NCBI GenBank assembly: GCA_019347675.1
Contig: JAHWKW010000009.1
Span: 1 to 64,000 of the forward strand
Direction of reading: 5' to 3'
DNA length: 64,000 bases
From: Actinomycetota bacterium
GTDB taxonomy: Bacteria; Actinomycetota; Nitriliruptoria; Nitriliruptorales; JAHWKO01
The notes beneath the pieces were generated by a model. That model ran no database searches. It was not told the DNA's origin and worked only from the letters and a program-made list of their open reading frames with translations. The translations under genes were made by a program, and so were the position numbers. This document shows, in pieces, positions 23,060 through 32,703 of the stretch (position 1 is its first letter; each line of letters opens with the position of its first letter).

Positions 23060-24729
23060 CAGGCGCCGCCACCGAACAGCGCCCGTCGACGGACCAGGTA
23101 CGGCCCGATCGCCAGCGCGTCGATCGGGGCTGATCCGAGGCACTCCAGGGCGTCCCGGGGATCGTCGACGATCGGCCGCCCGGCCGTGTTCAGGCTGGTG
23201 TTGGCCACGACGGGCAGGCCGGTCCGCCGCGCGAACCGGTCGAGGAGCCGGTGCACCTGCGGTTCGTCGTCGTGGTCGACCGTCTGGATGCGGGCCGTGC
23301 CGTCGACGTGCACCACCGCCGGGATGCGGTCGCGCCACGGGCGGCGAACCTGGTGCACGAACAGCATGTAGGGGCTCGGGAGCGGACCGTCGAAGATGTC
23401 GCTCGCCCGCTCCAGCAGCACCATGGGGGCGACCGGCCGGAACTCCTCGCGACCCTTGACGTCGTTGAGGCGCTCGACGTTCGCGGCGTGGCCCGGATGT
23501 GCCAGGAGACTGCGGTGCCCCAACGCCCGCGGTCCCCACTCGCTCCGACCCTGGTACCAGGCGACGATGCCGTCGTCGGCCAGAACGGCGGCCGTGGCCT
23601 CGGCGATGTCGGCGGGGCGCTCGTAGGGGACGCCGGCGGTGTGTAGGCACGCGGCGAGCTCCTCGTCGCTCCAGCTGCGACCGAGGGCGATGGTGGACAG
23701 CGGCTGGGTGCGGTCCCCTGCCTGGTGCGAGAGGTACAGCGCCCCGCCCAACGCTGTCCCCGCGTCCCCCGCGGCCGGCTGCACCCACACGGTCTCGAAC
23801 GGTCCTTCACGGGCGAGCCGGGAGTTCGCCACGCAGTTCAGGGCCACCCCGCCGGCCATGGTCAGCACCCGGTCACCCGTCCTTGCGTGCAGCCACCGGG
23901 CCAGATCGAGGACGACCTCCTCCAGACGGACCTGGACGCTGGCCGCCAGATCCGCGTGCTCTTCCTTCCACACCTCCTCGGTCGGGCGGTGACGGGCCTC
24001 TGCGCGCTGCACCGGCTTGGCGAACGCGGCCCAGTCGACGTTGTCGACCGTGAAGGTCCCGTCCTCGCGGACCCGCACGAGATCGCGGAAGGCATCCAGG
24101 TGGGTCGGCGTGCCGTACGACGCCAGTGCCATGACCTTGTACTCGTCGGAGGAGCGCAGGAAGCCAAGGTGTTCGGTCAGCTCCTCGTACAGCAGGCCCA
24201 ACGAGTGCGGGAGCTCGGTGGAGGCCATCACCTCCAGGTCACCGCGGCGCGAGCGGCCGGCGAGGTGGGTCGCGGTCTCGCCGCGGCCGTCGAGGCTGAG
24301 CACGCTGGCGTCGCGGTAGGGGGCGGCGTGGTAGGCGGACGCCGCATGGGCCACGTGGTGCGGGACGTAGCGCAGCATCGCCGGATCGAAGCCGGGCAGG
24401 GCGGTGCTGAGGAACGACGGCGCGCGCTCGACGTACAAGGTCCGCAGCCCCTCCCACGCGTTGGCCGTCACCTCGTCGCGCGGTGTGGGCGCCAGCGCAG
24501 GGTCGTACGAGTAGGACACCGCATCGAGGTCCTCGGGGGTGAGGCCGGCGTGCGCCAGGCACCACGCGGCGGACTGCTCGGGCAGTTCCCAGGTGGAGAA
24601 CGGGACCGGCCGCTTGCCGTGCTTGCGGCGCGTGAAGCGTTCCTCCTCGGCTGCGGCGACCACCTCACCATCGACCACGAGCGCCGCGGCGGGATCGTGG
24701 AAGACCGCGTTGATGCCGAGGATGCGCAC
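23059..24729 (-). CDS. Carbamoyltransferase (NodU/CmcH family)
   Basis: This is a 556-residue O-carbamoyltransferase, expected to put carbamoyl from carbamoyl phosphate onto a sugar hydroxyl through a carbamoyl-AMP intermediate. The amino part is a Kae1/ASKHA-like domain with GINAVFHDPAAAL, the metal His motif HHVAHAASAY and 'MAGGVALNCVANSRLARE'. The carboxyl domain contains GPRALGHRSLLA, REEFRPVAP and 'LPVVANTSLN'. The GTG at 24727-24729 is chosen because GAGGGAG lies upstream and the family starts (V/M)RILGI. The frame is open further. It leads the nine-gene heptose operon. Confidence 0.88.
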   Translation of the reverse strand: MRILGINAVFHDPAAALVVDGEVVAAAEEERFTRRKHGKRPVPFSTWELPEQSAAWCLAHAGLTPEDLDAVSYSYDPALAPTPRDEVTANAWEGLRTLYVERAPSFLSTALPGFDPAMLRYVPHHVAHAASAYHAAPYRDASVLSLDGRGETATHLAGRSRRGDLEVMASTELPHSLGLLYEELTEHLGFLRSSDEYKVMALASYGTPTHLDAFRDLVRVREDGTFTVDNVDWAAFAKPVQRAEARHRPTEEVWKEEHADLAASVQVRLEEVVLDLARWLHARTGDRVLTMAGGVALNCVANSRLAREGPFETVWVQPAAGDAGTALGGALYLSHQAGDRTQPLSTIALGRSWSDEELAACLHTAGVPYERPADIAEATAAVLADDGIVAWYQGRSEWGPRALGHRSLLAHPGHAANVERLNDVKGREEFRPVAPMVLLERASDIFDGPLPSPYMLFVHQVRRPWRDRIPAVVHVDGTARIQTVDHDDEPQVHRLLDRFARRTGLPVVANTSLNTAGRPIVDDPRDALECLGSAPIDALAIGPYLVRRRALFGGGA

Positions 24730-24763
24730 CGGTTCTCCCTCTGACGGCTCGATGACCATACCT

Positions 24764-24858
24764 TTCGTTCTTCCCAACGAACACGATGTGCGTAACTACC
24801 TGACTGTTGCCATTCGTCCGAACGAACGGTCAAGATCGGCCCGAACCGGCCGTTCGGG
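24764..24858. promoter_or_regulatory. Three inverted repeats upstream of the heptose operon
   Basis: The 237-bp gap between the carbamoyltransferase and a divergent GT2 gene holds three dyads built on TTCG/CGAA. TTCGTT-N6-AACGAA is at 24764-24781, TTCGT-N4-ACGAA at 24813-24826, and CCCGAAC-N5-GTTCGGG at 24840-24858. This is the only locally AT-richer strip of the region and must contain the promoter of the leftward operon. The dyads look like regulator-binding sites. No regulator gene is adjacent. Confidence 0.5.
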
Positions 24859-24966
24859 CGGCATCGTCATACTCGATGCAGGGAACGGATCGGGTCTTTA
24901 GGTCACACAGAGTGCGTTTTCCGTGCGGAGGGTGACATCGCGGCGTCGTCGGGTGGTCCAGGCAGC

Positions 24967-25842
24967 GTGAGCGGTCGGGGGCCCGCCACCAGCATCGTCG
25001 TCGCCACGCGTGACCGGGCCGGCCAGGTCCTGACCACGCTCACCCGCTTGGTCCAGCTTCCGGACGCGGCCGCGATCATCGTGGTCGACAACGGCTCGTC
25101 GGACGGGACGGCCGCGGCGGTCCGCAGCCGCTTCCCCGACGTCACGGTGGTGGCGCTCGCCGAGAACCACGGGGCGGCTGCCCGTAACATCGGCGTGTCG
25201 GGCGCCACCACACCGTACGTGGCGTTCGCCGACGACGATTCGTGGTGGGCGCCCGGTGCGTTGGCGCGTGCCGCGGAGCATCTGGACGCCCACCCGCGGT
25301 TGGGCCTGGTCGCGGCGCGGATCCTGGTGGGGCGCGGTGACCGGCTCGATCCCACGAGCGTGGAGATGGCGACGAGCCCGCTGGGGACCGGCGACGGGTT
25401 GGCGGCTCCTGGCGTGCTGGGGTTCGTGGCCTGCGGGGCGGTGGTCCGTCGCACCGCGTTCTTGTCGGTCGGTGGTTTCCCGGCCCGTTACGTCATCGGC
25501 GGGGAGGAACAGCTGTTGGCGTTGGACCTGGCCGCGGCCGGCTGGGAGCTGGCGTACCTCGATGACGTCGTCGCCCACCACGACCCGGACGACAGCTCCC
25601 GTCGCCGCCGCTTGTGGCTGACTGCCCGCAACGACCTGTGGACGGTCTGGTTACGGCGACGCGGGATCACGCTCGTCCGTGCGACCGGCGCTGCGCTCGG
25701 CGACGCGGCACGCGATCCGATGGCGCGCCGGGGGCTGTTGGCCGCGCTGTGGGGCCTGCCGTGGGTTTTGCGTGAGCGGCGGCCGGTGCCCTGGCCGGTG
25801 GAGTCTGCCCGGCGCCGGGTGGAGGACCGGCCGTCGTCGTGA
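24967..25842 (+). CDS. Glycosyltransferase family 2
   Basis: This 291-residue GT-A enzyme has TSIVVATRDRAGQ, IIVVDNGSSDGT (nucleotide binding), the metal motif AFADDDSWW and a later GGEEQLLALDLAAAG acid block. The carboxyl third is basic and may contact membranes or acceptors. It begins at a GTG with a weak ribosome site and is transcribed away from the heptose operon. Its closest visible relative is the GT2 gene at 26279-27151, which it faces. Acceptor unknown. Confidence 0.85.
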   Translation: MSGRGPATSIVVATRDRAGQVLTTLTRLVQLPDAAAIIVVDNGSSDGTAAAVRSRFPDVTVVALAENHGAAARNIGVSGATTPYVAFADDDSWWAPGALARAAEHLDAHPRLGLVAARILVGRGDRLDPTSVEMATSPLGTGDGLAAPGVLGFVACGAVVRRTAFLSVGGFPARYVIGGEEQLLALDLAAAGWELAYLDDVVAHHDPDDSSRRRRLWLTARNDLWTVWLRRRGITLVRATGAALGDAARDPMARRGLLAALWGLPWVLRERRPVPWPVESARRRVEDRPSS

Positions 25843-25845
25843 TGA

Positions 25846-26132
25846 TCAGTCGCCGTCTCGATCGATGAACTTGAAGAAGCGGCTGACGTCACCGTCGGCG
25901 GTCTCGTCCTGGTAGAGGAACGTCAGGCTCTCCGTCTCGAACTTCTCGAAGAAGCGGTCCCACGAGATCTCGTCGAGTTCCTCGGACCCGGCGCCGACGT
26001 CGGGGAACCAGATCCGCAGGATGCCGGTGCTGTCGGCCGCGGTTCCGCGCACCTGGGCGGGCGCCCGTCCCGCTCCTCCGCCCAGCGGCGGATCGTGTCG
26101 TGATCGCTCGTGGTCTTCGACTCACCAGCCAT
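25846..26132 (-). pseudogene. Frameshifted small conserved protein (95-codon family)
   Basis: Two overlapping frames together make one protein. From an ATG at 26130-26132 the reading is MAGESKTTSDHDTIRRWAEE to about 26060. A second frame carries on as 'VRGTAADSTGILRIWFPDVG' and 'EISWDRFFEKFETESLTFLY' to the stop at 25846. This resembles a known small family (HDxIRRWAEERGG.P ... ILRIxFP ... ISWDEFFEKF ... LYQxETADG) with one missing base near 26055-26062. Either it is a recent pseudogene or the assembly has an error there. Function of the family is unknown; hits are sometimes mislabelled as glucan branching enzyme. Confidence 0.7.
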
Positions 26133-26278
26133 CGGGTCCTCCTCGTTGCGTCCGTGCCCACAGTGGAGCCTTCAAGCGACGCCCCGGACCGCCGCACTGG
26201 CCGAACGGTCGCCCGGTGAGCTCGCCGCGTCAGCCGCGTCCGTGCTGTGGCGATCCTCCACGGTCCTGCCCCCTTGCC

Positions 26279-27151
26279 TCACGAGACGTAGCGGCGGGCC
26301 TCGGAGGCGTCCTGCTGCGCCTCGAGCGCGCGCAGGCCACGTTCGACGTGGGGAGGGACCGGCTCCCGCTCACGGAGAATCCACGGCAATCCGCGGAGCG
26401 CGTCGGTGAACGCCGCCAGCGACACCTGGTCCTTGGGGACCTGCCGAGCCAGCGCCAGCGTGCGTCGCATCGCCGCCGGGGCGGGGCGGCGCAGCCACGT
26501 GAACCACAGGGTGTTGCGGATGCCGCGCCGGCGTCGTTGGTGCGCGTCACGACTGGTCGATGCGCGGTGGTGGACGGTCACGTCCGCCACGTACCGCATC
26601 CGCCAGCCACGCGTCACCAGGTCCGCGCCCAGCAGCTCCTCTTCACCGCCGAGGAACAGGCGCGGCGCGAACCCGCCCGCCTCCATGAAGGCGCGGCGGC
26701 GGATCACCGACGCCCCGGCGAGGAAGCTCAGCAGCGGAGCTCCGGGCACGTCCTCGTCCGCTGGCAGGGGGCTGGCCGCCATCTCCTCGGAGATCGCGTC
26801 GACCTCTCCTCGGGGTTCGACGATGATGCGGCCGTTGACCACCGCGAGCCGGGGGTGGGCGTCCATCAGGCCGATGGCACGTTCGAGCGAGCCGGGGGCC
26901 CACCACGAATCGTCGTCGGCGAACGCCACGTACGGTGTCGTCAGGTGTCGCACACCGATGTTCCGCCCGACGGCGCCGTGGTTCTCGGCCAGGGCCACCA
27001 GCGTCACCTCGGGGAAGCGGCGCCGGACCGTGGCGGCGGTCCCGTCCCTCGAGCCGTTGTCGACCACGACGACCGGTGGCGACTCCGGCAGCGAGACCAG
27101 ACGAGCGAGTGTCTCGAGCAGCTCGTGGACCCGTCCGTGGGTGATCATCAC
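26279..27151 (-). CDS. Glycosyltransferase family 2 (paralogue of the facing GT2)
   Basis: This encodes about 290 residues with VVVVDNGSRDGT, ALAENHGAVGRNIGV, AFADDDSWWAPG and GGEEELLGADL, clearly paralogous to the GT2 at 24967-25842. The start is uncertain. The first fold strand (RVGVVMITHGR) begins upstream of the first canonical codons, GTG at 27149-27151 and ATG at 27146-27148. The preceding fabA stop (27178) leaves only CTG or ATC as starts after its GGAG. The open frame actually runs much further upstream inside fabA. Probably translated by coupling from fabA. Confidence 0.75.
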   Translation of the reverse strand: MMITHGRVHELLETLARLVSLPESPPVVVVDNGSRDGTAATVRRRFPEVTLVALAENHGAVGRNIGVRHLTTPYVAFADDDSWWAPGSLERAIGLMDAHPRLAVVNGRIIVEPRGEVDAISEEMAASPLPADEDVPGAPLLSFLAGASVIRRRAFMEAGGFAPRLFLGGEEELLGADLVTRGWRMRYVADVTVHHRASTSRDAHQRRRRGIRNTLWFTWLRRPAPAAMRRTLALARQVPKDQVSLAAFTDALRGLPWILREREPVPPHVERGLRALEAQQDASEARRYVS

Positions 27152-27177
27152 GACGCCGACGCGCGGCCCCGGCGCGA

Positions 27178-27693
27178 TCAGAACTCCTGGGGGTCTTCGA
27201 ACAGGCCGACCTTGAGATCGGTGGCCGTGTAGATCTCGTCGCCGTCGACCTGCAGCGAGCCGTCGGCGATCCCCATGGTCAGCGCGCGGCGGACCACCCG
27301 CTTGATGTCGAGACGGTAGGTGACCAGGCTCGCTTCGGGCAGCACCTGGCCGAAGAACTTCGCTTGCGCGCAACCCAACGCTCGTCCCTTGCCCTTCTCC
27401 CCGGTCCAGCCGAGGAAGAAACCGACGAGCTGCCACAGCGCGTCGAGACCGAGGCTGCCCGGCATCACCGGGTCGCCGGCGAAGTGGGCGTCGAAGAACC
27501 ACAGGTCCGGCTGCACGTCCAGCTCCGCTGCCACCGCGCCGTTCTCGTACTTGCCGCCCGCATCGGAGATGTGCGTGATACGATCGAACATCAGCATGCC
27601 CTGGATCGGCAGCTGAGGGCCGTCCGGCCCGAAGAGCTCACCGTGGCCGCAGGCGATCAGCTGGTCGCGGTCGAAGCTTTCCGTTCTGGTCAT
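27178..27693 (-). CDS. fabA: 3-hydroxyacyl-ACP dehydratase, FabA type
   Basis: This 171-residue hot-dog-fold enzyme matches FabA length and motifs. The catalytic His falls at residue 70 ([10 protein letters not shown]) and the catalytic Asp at residue 84 ([11 protein letters not shown]), the same numbering as the E. coli enzyme. FabA dehydrates 3-hydroxyacyl-ACP and can isomerise trans-2 to cis-3-decenoyl-ACP for unsaturated fatty acids. FabA is common in proteobacteria but unusual in actinobacteria. It is followed by a GT2 gene and is divergent from the glutamate dehydrogenase. No FabB lies beside it. The ATG is at 27691-27693. Confidence 0.9.
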   Translation of the reverse strand: MTRTESFDRDQLIACGHGELFGPDGPQLPIQGMLMFDRITHISDAGGKYENGAVAAELDVQPDLWFFDAHFAGDPVMPGSLGLDALWQLVGFFLGWTGEKGKGRALGCAQAKFFGQVLPEASLVTYRLDIKRVVRRALTMGIADGSLQVDGDEIYTATDLKVGLFEDPQEF

Positions 27694-27845
27694 CGGACAC
27701 CTAGCCACTCGGAGCACGTGCGCTGCCGCGGTCGGTGTCGACTGTAGCCGTCGTCGGATCGGCGGCCGTCGCCGTGCCGGGCACCGGTCGGATCGTACGC
27801 GTCGTCCAGTAGCGTCGAAGGTGACCGTCAGCACGGGGGTCGGTG

Positions 27846-30800
27846 ATGAGCGACGATGCGCCGGAGGCGTTGCTGCGACACCTCCAGGAGCACGTCGACC
27901 CGGACCGCGTCGAACTCGCCCGGAACTTCACCCGGCTCCTGCTGCGTCGCGCGACTGACCTGACGCTCGACACGATCGACCCTGCGTCGCTGGCTTCGGA
28001 GATCGCCGAGACCTTCCGGTTCGTGGCGGACCGACGGCCCGGCGAACTCGCGATCCGGACGACCATCCCGCAGGTCTGGTTCAACGGGCCCAGCGCGCCG
28101 GGCACCGTGGTCGAGGTCTGCAGCGAGGACCGGCCCTTCCTCCTCACGACCATCACCGAGGAGCTTGACCGCCTCGGTCACGACGTCGTGCGGGCCCTCC
28201 ACCCGGTCCTCGGCGTGGAGCGCGACCGGTCCGGAGCGCTGACCGCCGTCTCCCCCGCTCGCGGCACACCGTCGCGTGAGGCGCTGATCCACGTCGAGGT
28301 CGACGAGCGCCTCACCGCCCACCAGCAGCGGAAGCTGCAAGACGCCCTCCGCCGCGTGCTGCACGACGCCATCGACGCCACCACAGACTTCCCGCGGATG
28401 CGTCAACGGGTCGAACGCGTCGCGACCGAGCTCCGCGGCCACATGGCCAACGGCGTGCTTCCCGACGAAGCGGCCGAGGTCGCCGCCTTCCTCGACTGGC
28501 TCCTCGACGACAACTTCCTGCTGCTCGGCAGCCGCGAGTACGAGATCGTCCACGCCGACGACGGCGCCGAAGGGGTTCGGGTGGTGGCCGGGTCCGGGCT
28601 CGGGATCCTCGCCGACGACGACGCCTCCCGGTACGCGCGCACCGTGCCGCTGACGGAGACGGACGAGCGCTTCTACAAGCGGCACTCGAGCGATCGCATC
28701 CTGACCGTCGCCCGCAGCCACCGCACCAGCACGGTGCGGGAACGCGCCCGCATGCTCAACATCTGGGTGCAACGCGTCGACGACTCGGGGCGCCGGGTCG
28801 GCCAGTTCCGGGCGCTTGGTCTGTTCGCGCGGAGCGCCCACCGGGTGCCGTCGGCCACCATCCCGGTGCTTCGCCGGAAGCTCGCCCAGATCATCGAGGC
28901 GGAGGGCATCCCGGAGAACTCCCACGACGAGCGGGCCCTGACCGCGCTGTTCCAGGCCGTCCCCAAGGACGAGCTGTTCGAGCTCACCTCCGACGAGCTG
29001 CACGACACGCTGCTGGAGCTCCTGCGGGCGGAGGAGCGCCACGAGATCGCGGTGCGTCGGCACGTGGATCCCGCCACCGGGGAGGTGTCGCTGATCATCG
29101 GCATCCCCCGTGATCGCTACGACGCTCGCTTCCGCCAACAGGTCGAACGACTGCTGCTCGACCGCTATGGCGGCAGTGGCGTGGAGGTCGATCTGTCGCT
29201 CGGTGAGCGACCACAAGCGGTCGCACGGTTCTCGCTGCGGACGTCGCGGCGTGACATCCCGGACGTGCCGCTGCGCGAGCTCGAGGCGCAGATCCGATCA
29301 CTGGCTCGGAGCTGGCTCGACGAACTACGCGAGGTGCTGATCGCTCGGAACGGCGAGCCGGAGGGGCGCCGGCTGCTGCGCGAGTACGGCCGGCGGTTGC
29401 CGGCCACGTACCAGGAGCACAACGCCCCCGACCCGATCGCCGCTGACGACGTCGCAGCCCTGGATCGACTGCTGCGGTCTGGCGAGGAGCTGGACGTCCG
29501 TCTCCACAGCGACCCACTGGCCTCCAGTCGGCTCACCCGACTGAAGGCGATCAAGCGCCGCGACGGCATCGAGCTGTCGCGGATCCTGCCGATCCTCGAG
29601 AGCCTCGGCCTCACGGTCACCGAGGAGCTGCCGTTCCGCCTGACGGGGGACGGCATCGAGTTGCACATCCACGACTACGGGGTGCACGACGCCGGCGCGT
29701 TGGTCGACGTCGACGTCGACGGTCCACGCCTGGCTTCGGCCGTGCTGGCTGCCTGGGATGGTCGTCTGGAGGTGGATTCGCTGAACCGGCTCGTCCTGCG
29801 TGCCGGGATCGCGTGGCCGGACCTGGGCGTGCTGCGTGCGTACCGCCGTTACCGGCGGCACGTGGGCACCGTGTACACCCCCGACTACATGAATGATGCG
29901 CTGGTCGACCATCCGGCCGTCGCGCGGGCGCTGGTCGCGTTCTTCGACGCGCGCTTCGATCCTGACCGTCTCGCCTCGCCCGACGACGTCGACGCGGCCC
30001 GTGATCGCGTCGTCGCAGAGTTGGATCAGGTCGAGCGCCTCGACCATGACCGGATCCTGCGGGGCTTCCTCGCGCTCATCGACGCCACGCTCCGCACGAA
30101 CCGCTACCGCCACGACGCCGGCGGACGGCTCGCGTTGAAGTTCGACAGCGGCGCGGTCCCGCAGGCACCGAAGCCCGTCCCGCACTGCGAGATTTTCGTC
30201 TACGCGCCATCTGTGGAGGGCATCCACCTGCGCGGCGGGCCGGTCGCACGCGGCGGGCTCCGCTGGAGCGATCGCCGCGACGACGTCCGCACCGAGGTCG
30301 TTGGGCTGATGCGGGCGCAGATCCTCAAGAACGCCGTGATCGTCCCGACGGGGGCGAAGGGCGGTTTCGTGCTGAAGCAGCCACCCGCCGACCGCCAAGC
30401 GTTGGCGGCGGAGGTCGAACGGCAGTACCGCACCTTCGTCCGAGCGCTGCTGGACGTGACCGACAACGTGGTCGGCGACGAGGTCGTCACGCCAGACCGG
30501 GTCCGCCGCCGCGACGGTGACGACGCCTACCTCGTCGTCGCGCCCGACCGGGGCACCGCCACCTTCTCCGACATCGCCAACGCCCTCGCCGAGGAGTACG
30601 GCTTCTGGCTGGGTGACGCCTTCGCGTCGGGAGGATCGCGGGGCTACGACCACAAACGGCTGGGCATCACGGCGCGGGGAGTCTGGGTCGCGATTGGGCG
30701 TCACTTCCACGAACTGGGCATCGACGTCGAACACGAGCCGATCACGGTGGTCGGGATCGGCGACATGTCGGGCGACGTGTTCGGCAACGGGATGCTCCAG

Positions 30801-32642
30801 TCGTCCGCGATCCGGCTGATCGCCGCCTTCGACCACCGCGACGTCTTCCTCGATCCCGCCCCCCACCCGCAACGCGCGTTCACCGAACGCCAGCGGCTCT
30901 TCGGTGACCCGCAGCTGAGCTGGCAGGACTACGACCGGGACGCCATCAGCGTCGGCGGGGGCGTGTGGTCGCGCGACGAGAAGTGGATCCCGCTGTCGCC
31001 GCCTCTGCAGGAGCTGCTTCACGTCGACGCCGGTCGGCTCGCACCGCCCGCGGTGATCCGTGCGATCCTCGAAGCGCCCGTCGACCTGCTGTTCGCTGGC
31101 GGGATCGGCACGTTCGTCAAAGCCTCGCACGAGTCGAACAGCGACATCGGTGACCGGGCGAACGACGAGATCCGCGTCGACGCCCGCCGGCTCGGGGCCC
31201 GTGTGGTCGCAGAAGGCGCCAATCTCGCCGTCACACAACCGGCGCGCATCGAGTATGCGCGCCGCGGTGGGCGGCTCAACACCGACTTCATCGACAACTC
31301 GGCCGGCGTGGAGCTGTCCGACCACGAGGTCAACCTCAAGATCCTGCTGCGCCTGGCATCGCAGGGCGGCGACATCAGCTCGGCGGACCGCGACGCCGTC
31401 CTCGAGGCGGTCGTCGAGGAGGTCGTCGCCGCCTGTCTGCGCGACGTCGAGCTGCAGACTTGGCTGCTGTCCCACGAAGCGGCGGCCAGCCCGTCACGGA
31501 TCGAGGCGTACGAGGCCCTCATCGCCCACCTGGAAGCGACCGGCACGCTCGACCGCGAGGTGGAAGCCCTACCGACCACCGAAGCGATGGACGAACGTCG
31601 AGCGGCGGGGGCGGGGCTGACGCGACCGGAGCTCGCGGTCATCCTCGCCGCCACCAAGCGCGACCTGTCCGCCGAGCTCGTCGGGTCCGAGGTGCCCGAC
31701 CAGCCGGCGGTGAACGAGGTCCTGGCTGTGTACTTCCCACCACTGATCGCGGCCCGGTTCGGTGGCCTCCTGGACCGTCACCGGCTGCGCCGGGAGCTGG
31801 TGGCCACGGTCATGTCCAACGAGGTCGTCAACCGCATGGGAACGACGTTCGTGCATCGGCTGGCGCGGGAGCTCGGCACCGACCAGGCGACGGTTGTGGC
31901 GGCGTACTGGACCGCGCGGACGGTCGCAGACGCGGAGCGCTACTGGGACACGCTCGAAGACGTCGACCGCCGGATCGACCCGACGCTCGCGATCGAGTTG
32001 AAAGCGGGTCTGGACGCCACGCTCGAGACGCTCACCCGCGAGTACCTGCGGTCGGCGGAGCTGACCGACGTCGAGGCGGTGATCGCCAGGGACCGGCCAG
32101 CGTTCGAGGACCTGGAGGTCACGGTGACCCGCACGTGGGAACAGCGCCCGGATCCCCCGCACGTCGCACAGCTCGTCGACCGGGGGCTGCAGTCCGAGAC
32201 CGCAAGGTGGTTGCTGGCCGTCACCGACCTCGAGATCGCACCCGACGTGGCGGGCGTGGCCAGGGCGTTGGGGGAGCCGCCGGCTGATGTCGCGGCGGTG
32301 TTCCTCGCGCTCCGTGAGGACCTGGGCCTCGACCGACTGGGGCGGCTCCTCGACCGCGCTGTTCCACGTGAACGCTGGGGGCGCTGGCACGTCCGCGGTC
32401 TCCGCGACGACCTGCGTGGTCTCCATCGGACGGCCGCGCACCGTGCGCTGCGCGAGCATCGCGGAGGCCCTGCGGAAGATGCGGTCCGGGCGTTCATCGC
32501 CGACCGGCACGACGCGGTCGCACGCACCGCCCGGCTGATCGATCAGGCGGTCGCGGAAGAGGACCCGGTCCGGCTGGACGCTGTCGCGGTGGCGGTCAGA
32601 GCGCTGCGAGAGGCACTGCAGTTCCCCTACCGCCCCGCCTGA
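27846..32642 (+). CDS. gdh: NAD-specific glutamate dehydrogenase, large (about 180 kDa) type
   Basis: This 1598-residue protein of the GDH-180 class interconverts glutamate and 2-oxoglutarate with NAD. The amino half (to about 700) holds the ACT-like regulatory segments of this class. The catalytic core follows with [14 protein letters not shown], '[16 protein letters not shown]', the Rossmann block '[18 protein letters not shown]' and '[15 protein letters not shown]'. Length is normal. The start is the ATG at 27846. A GTG lies immediately before it (27843). It is monocistronic, divergent from fabA, and feeds carbon from glutamate into the TCA cycle. Confidence 0.93.
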   Translation: MSDDAPEALLRHLQEHVDPDRVELARNFTRLLLRRATDLTLDTIDPASLASEIAETFRFVADRRPGELAIRTTIPQVWFNGPSAPGTVVEVCSEDRPFLLTTITEELDRLGHDVVRALHPVLGVERDRSGALTAVSPARGTPSREALIHVEVDERLTAHQQRKLQDALRRVLHDAIDATTDFPRMRQRVERVATELRGHMANGVLPDEAAEVAAFLDWLLDDNFLLLGSREYEIVHADDGAEGVRVVAGSGLGILADDDASRYARTVPLTETDERFYKRHSSDRILTVARSHRTSTVRERARMLNIWVQRVDDSGRRVGQFRALGLFARSAHRVPSATIPVLRRKLAQIIEAEGIPENSHDERALTALFQAVPKDELFELTSDELHDTLLELLRAEERHEIAVRRHVDPATGEVSLIIGIPRDRYDARFRQQVERLLLDRYGGSGVEVDLSLGERPQAVARFSLRTSRRDIPDVPLRELEAQIRSLARSWLDELREVLIARNGEPEGRRLLREYGRRLPATYQEHNAPDPIAADDVAALDRLLRSGEELDVRLHSDPLASSRLTRLKAIKRRDGIELSRILPILESLGLTVTEELPFRLTGDGIELHIHDYGVHDAGALVDVDVDGPRLASAVLAAWDGRLEVDSLNRLVLRAGIAWPDLGVLRAYRRYRRHVGTVYTPDYMNDALVDHPAVARALVAFFDARFDPDRLASPDDVDAARDRVVAELDQVERLDHDRILRGFLALIDATLRTNRYRHDAGGRLALKFDSGAVPQAPKPVPHCEIFVYAPSVEGIHLRGGPVARGGLRWSDRRDDVRTEVVGLMRAQILKNAVIVPTGAKGGFVLKQPPADRQALAAEVERQYRTFVRALLDVTDNVVGDEVVTPDRVRRRDGDDAYLVVAPDRGTATFSDIANALAEEYGFWLGDAFASGGSRGYDHKRLGITARGVWVAIGRHFHELGIDVEHEPITVVGIGDMSGDVFGNGMLQSSAIRLIAAFDHRDVFLDPAPHPQRAFTERQRLFGDPQLSWQDYDRDAISVGGGVWSRDEKWIPLSPPLQELLHVDAGRLAPPAVIRAILEAPVDLLFAGGIGTFVKASHESNSDIGDRANDEIRVDARRLGARVVAEGANLAVTQPARIEYARRGGRLNTDFIDNSAGVELSDHEVNLKILLRLASQGGDISSADRDAVLEAVVEEVVAACLRDVELQTWLLSHEAAASPSRIEAYEALIAHLEATGTLDREVEALPTTEAMDERRAAGAGLTRPELAVILAATKRDLSAELVGSEVPDQPAVNEVLAVYFPPLIAARFGGLLDRHRLRRELVATVMSNEVVNRMGTTFVHRLARELGTDQATVVAAYWTARTVADAERYWDTLEDVDRRIDPTLAIELKAGLDATLETLTREYLRSAELTDVEAVIARDRPAFEDLEVTVTRTWEQRPDPPHVAQLVDRGLQSETARWLLAVTDLEIAPDVAGVARALGEPPADVAAVFLALREDLGLDRLGRLLDRAVPRERWGRWHVRGLRDDLRGLHRTAAHRALREHRGGPAEDAVRAFIADRHDAVARTARLIDQAVAEEDPVRLDAVAVAVRALREALQFPYRPA

Positions 32643-32703
32643 TCGTGGCCGCCGAGGGACCGCGTGACATCCGCGGCGCAGCGACCGCCACGCGACGAGC
32701 GGA

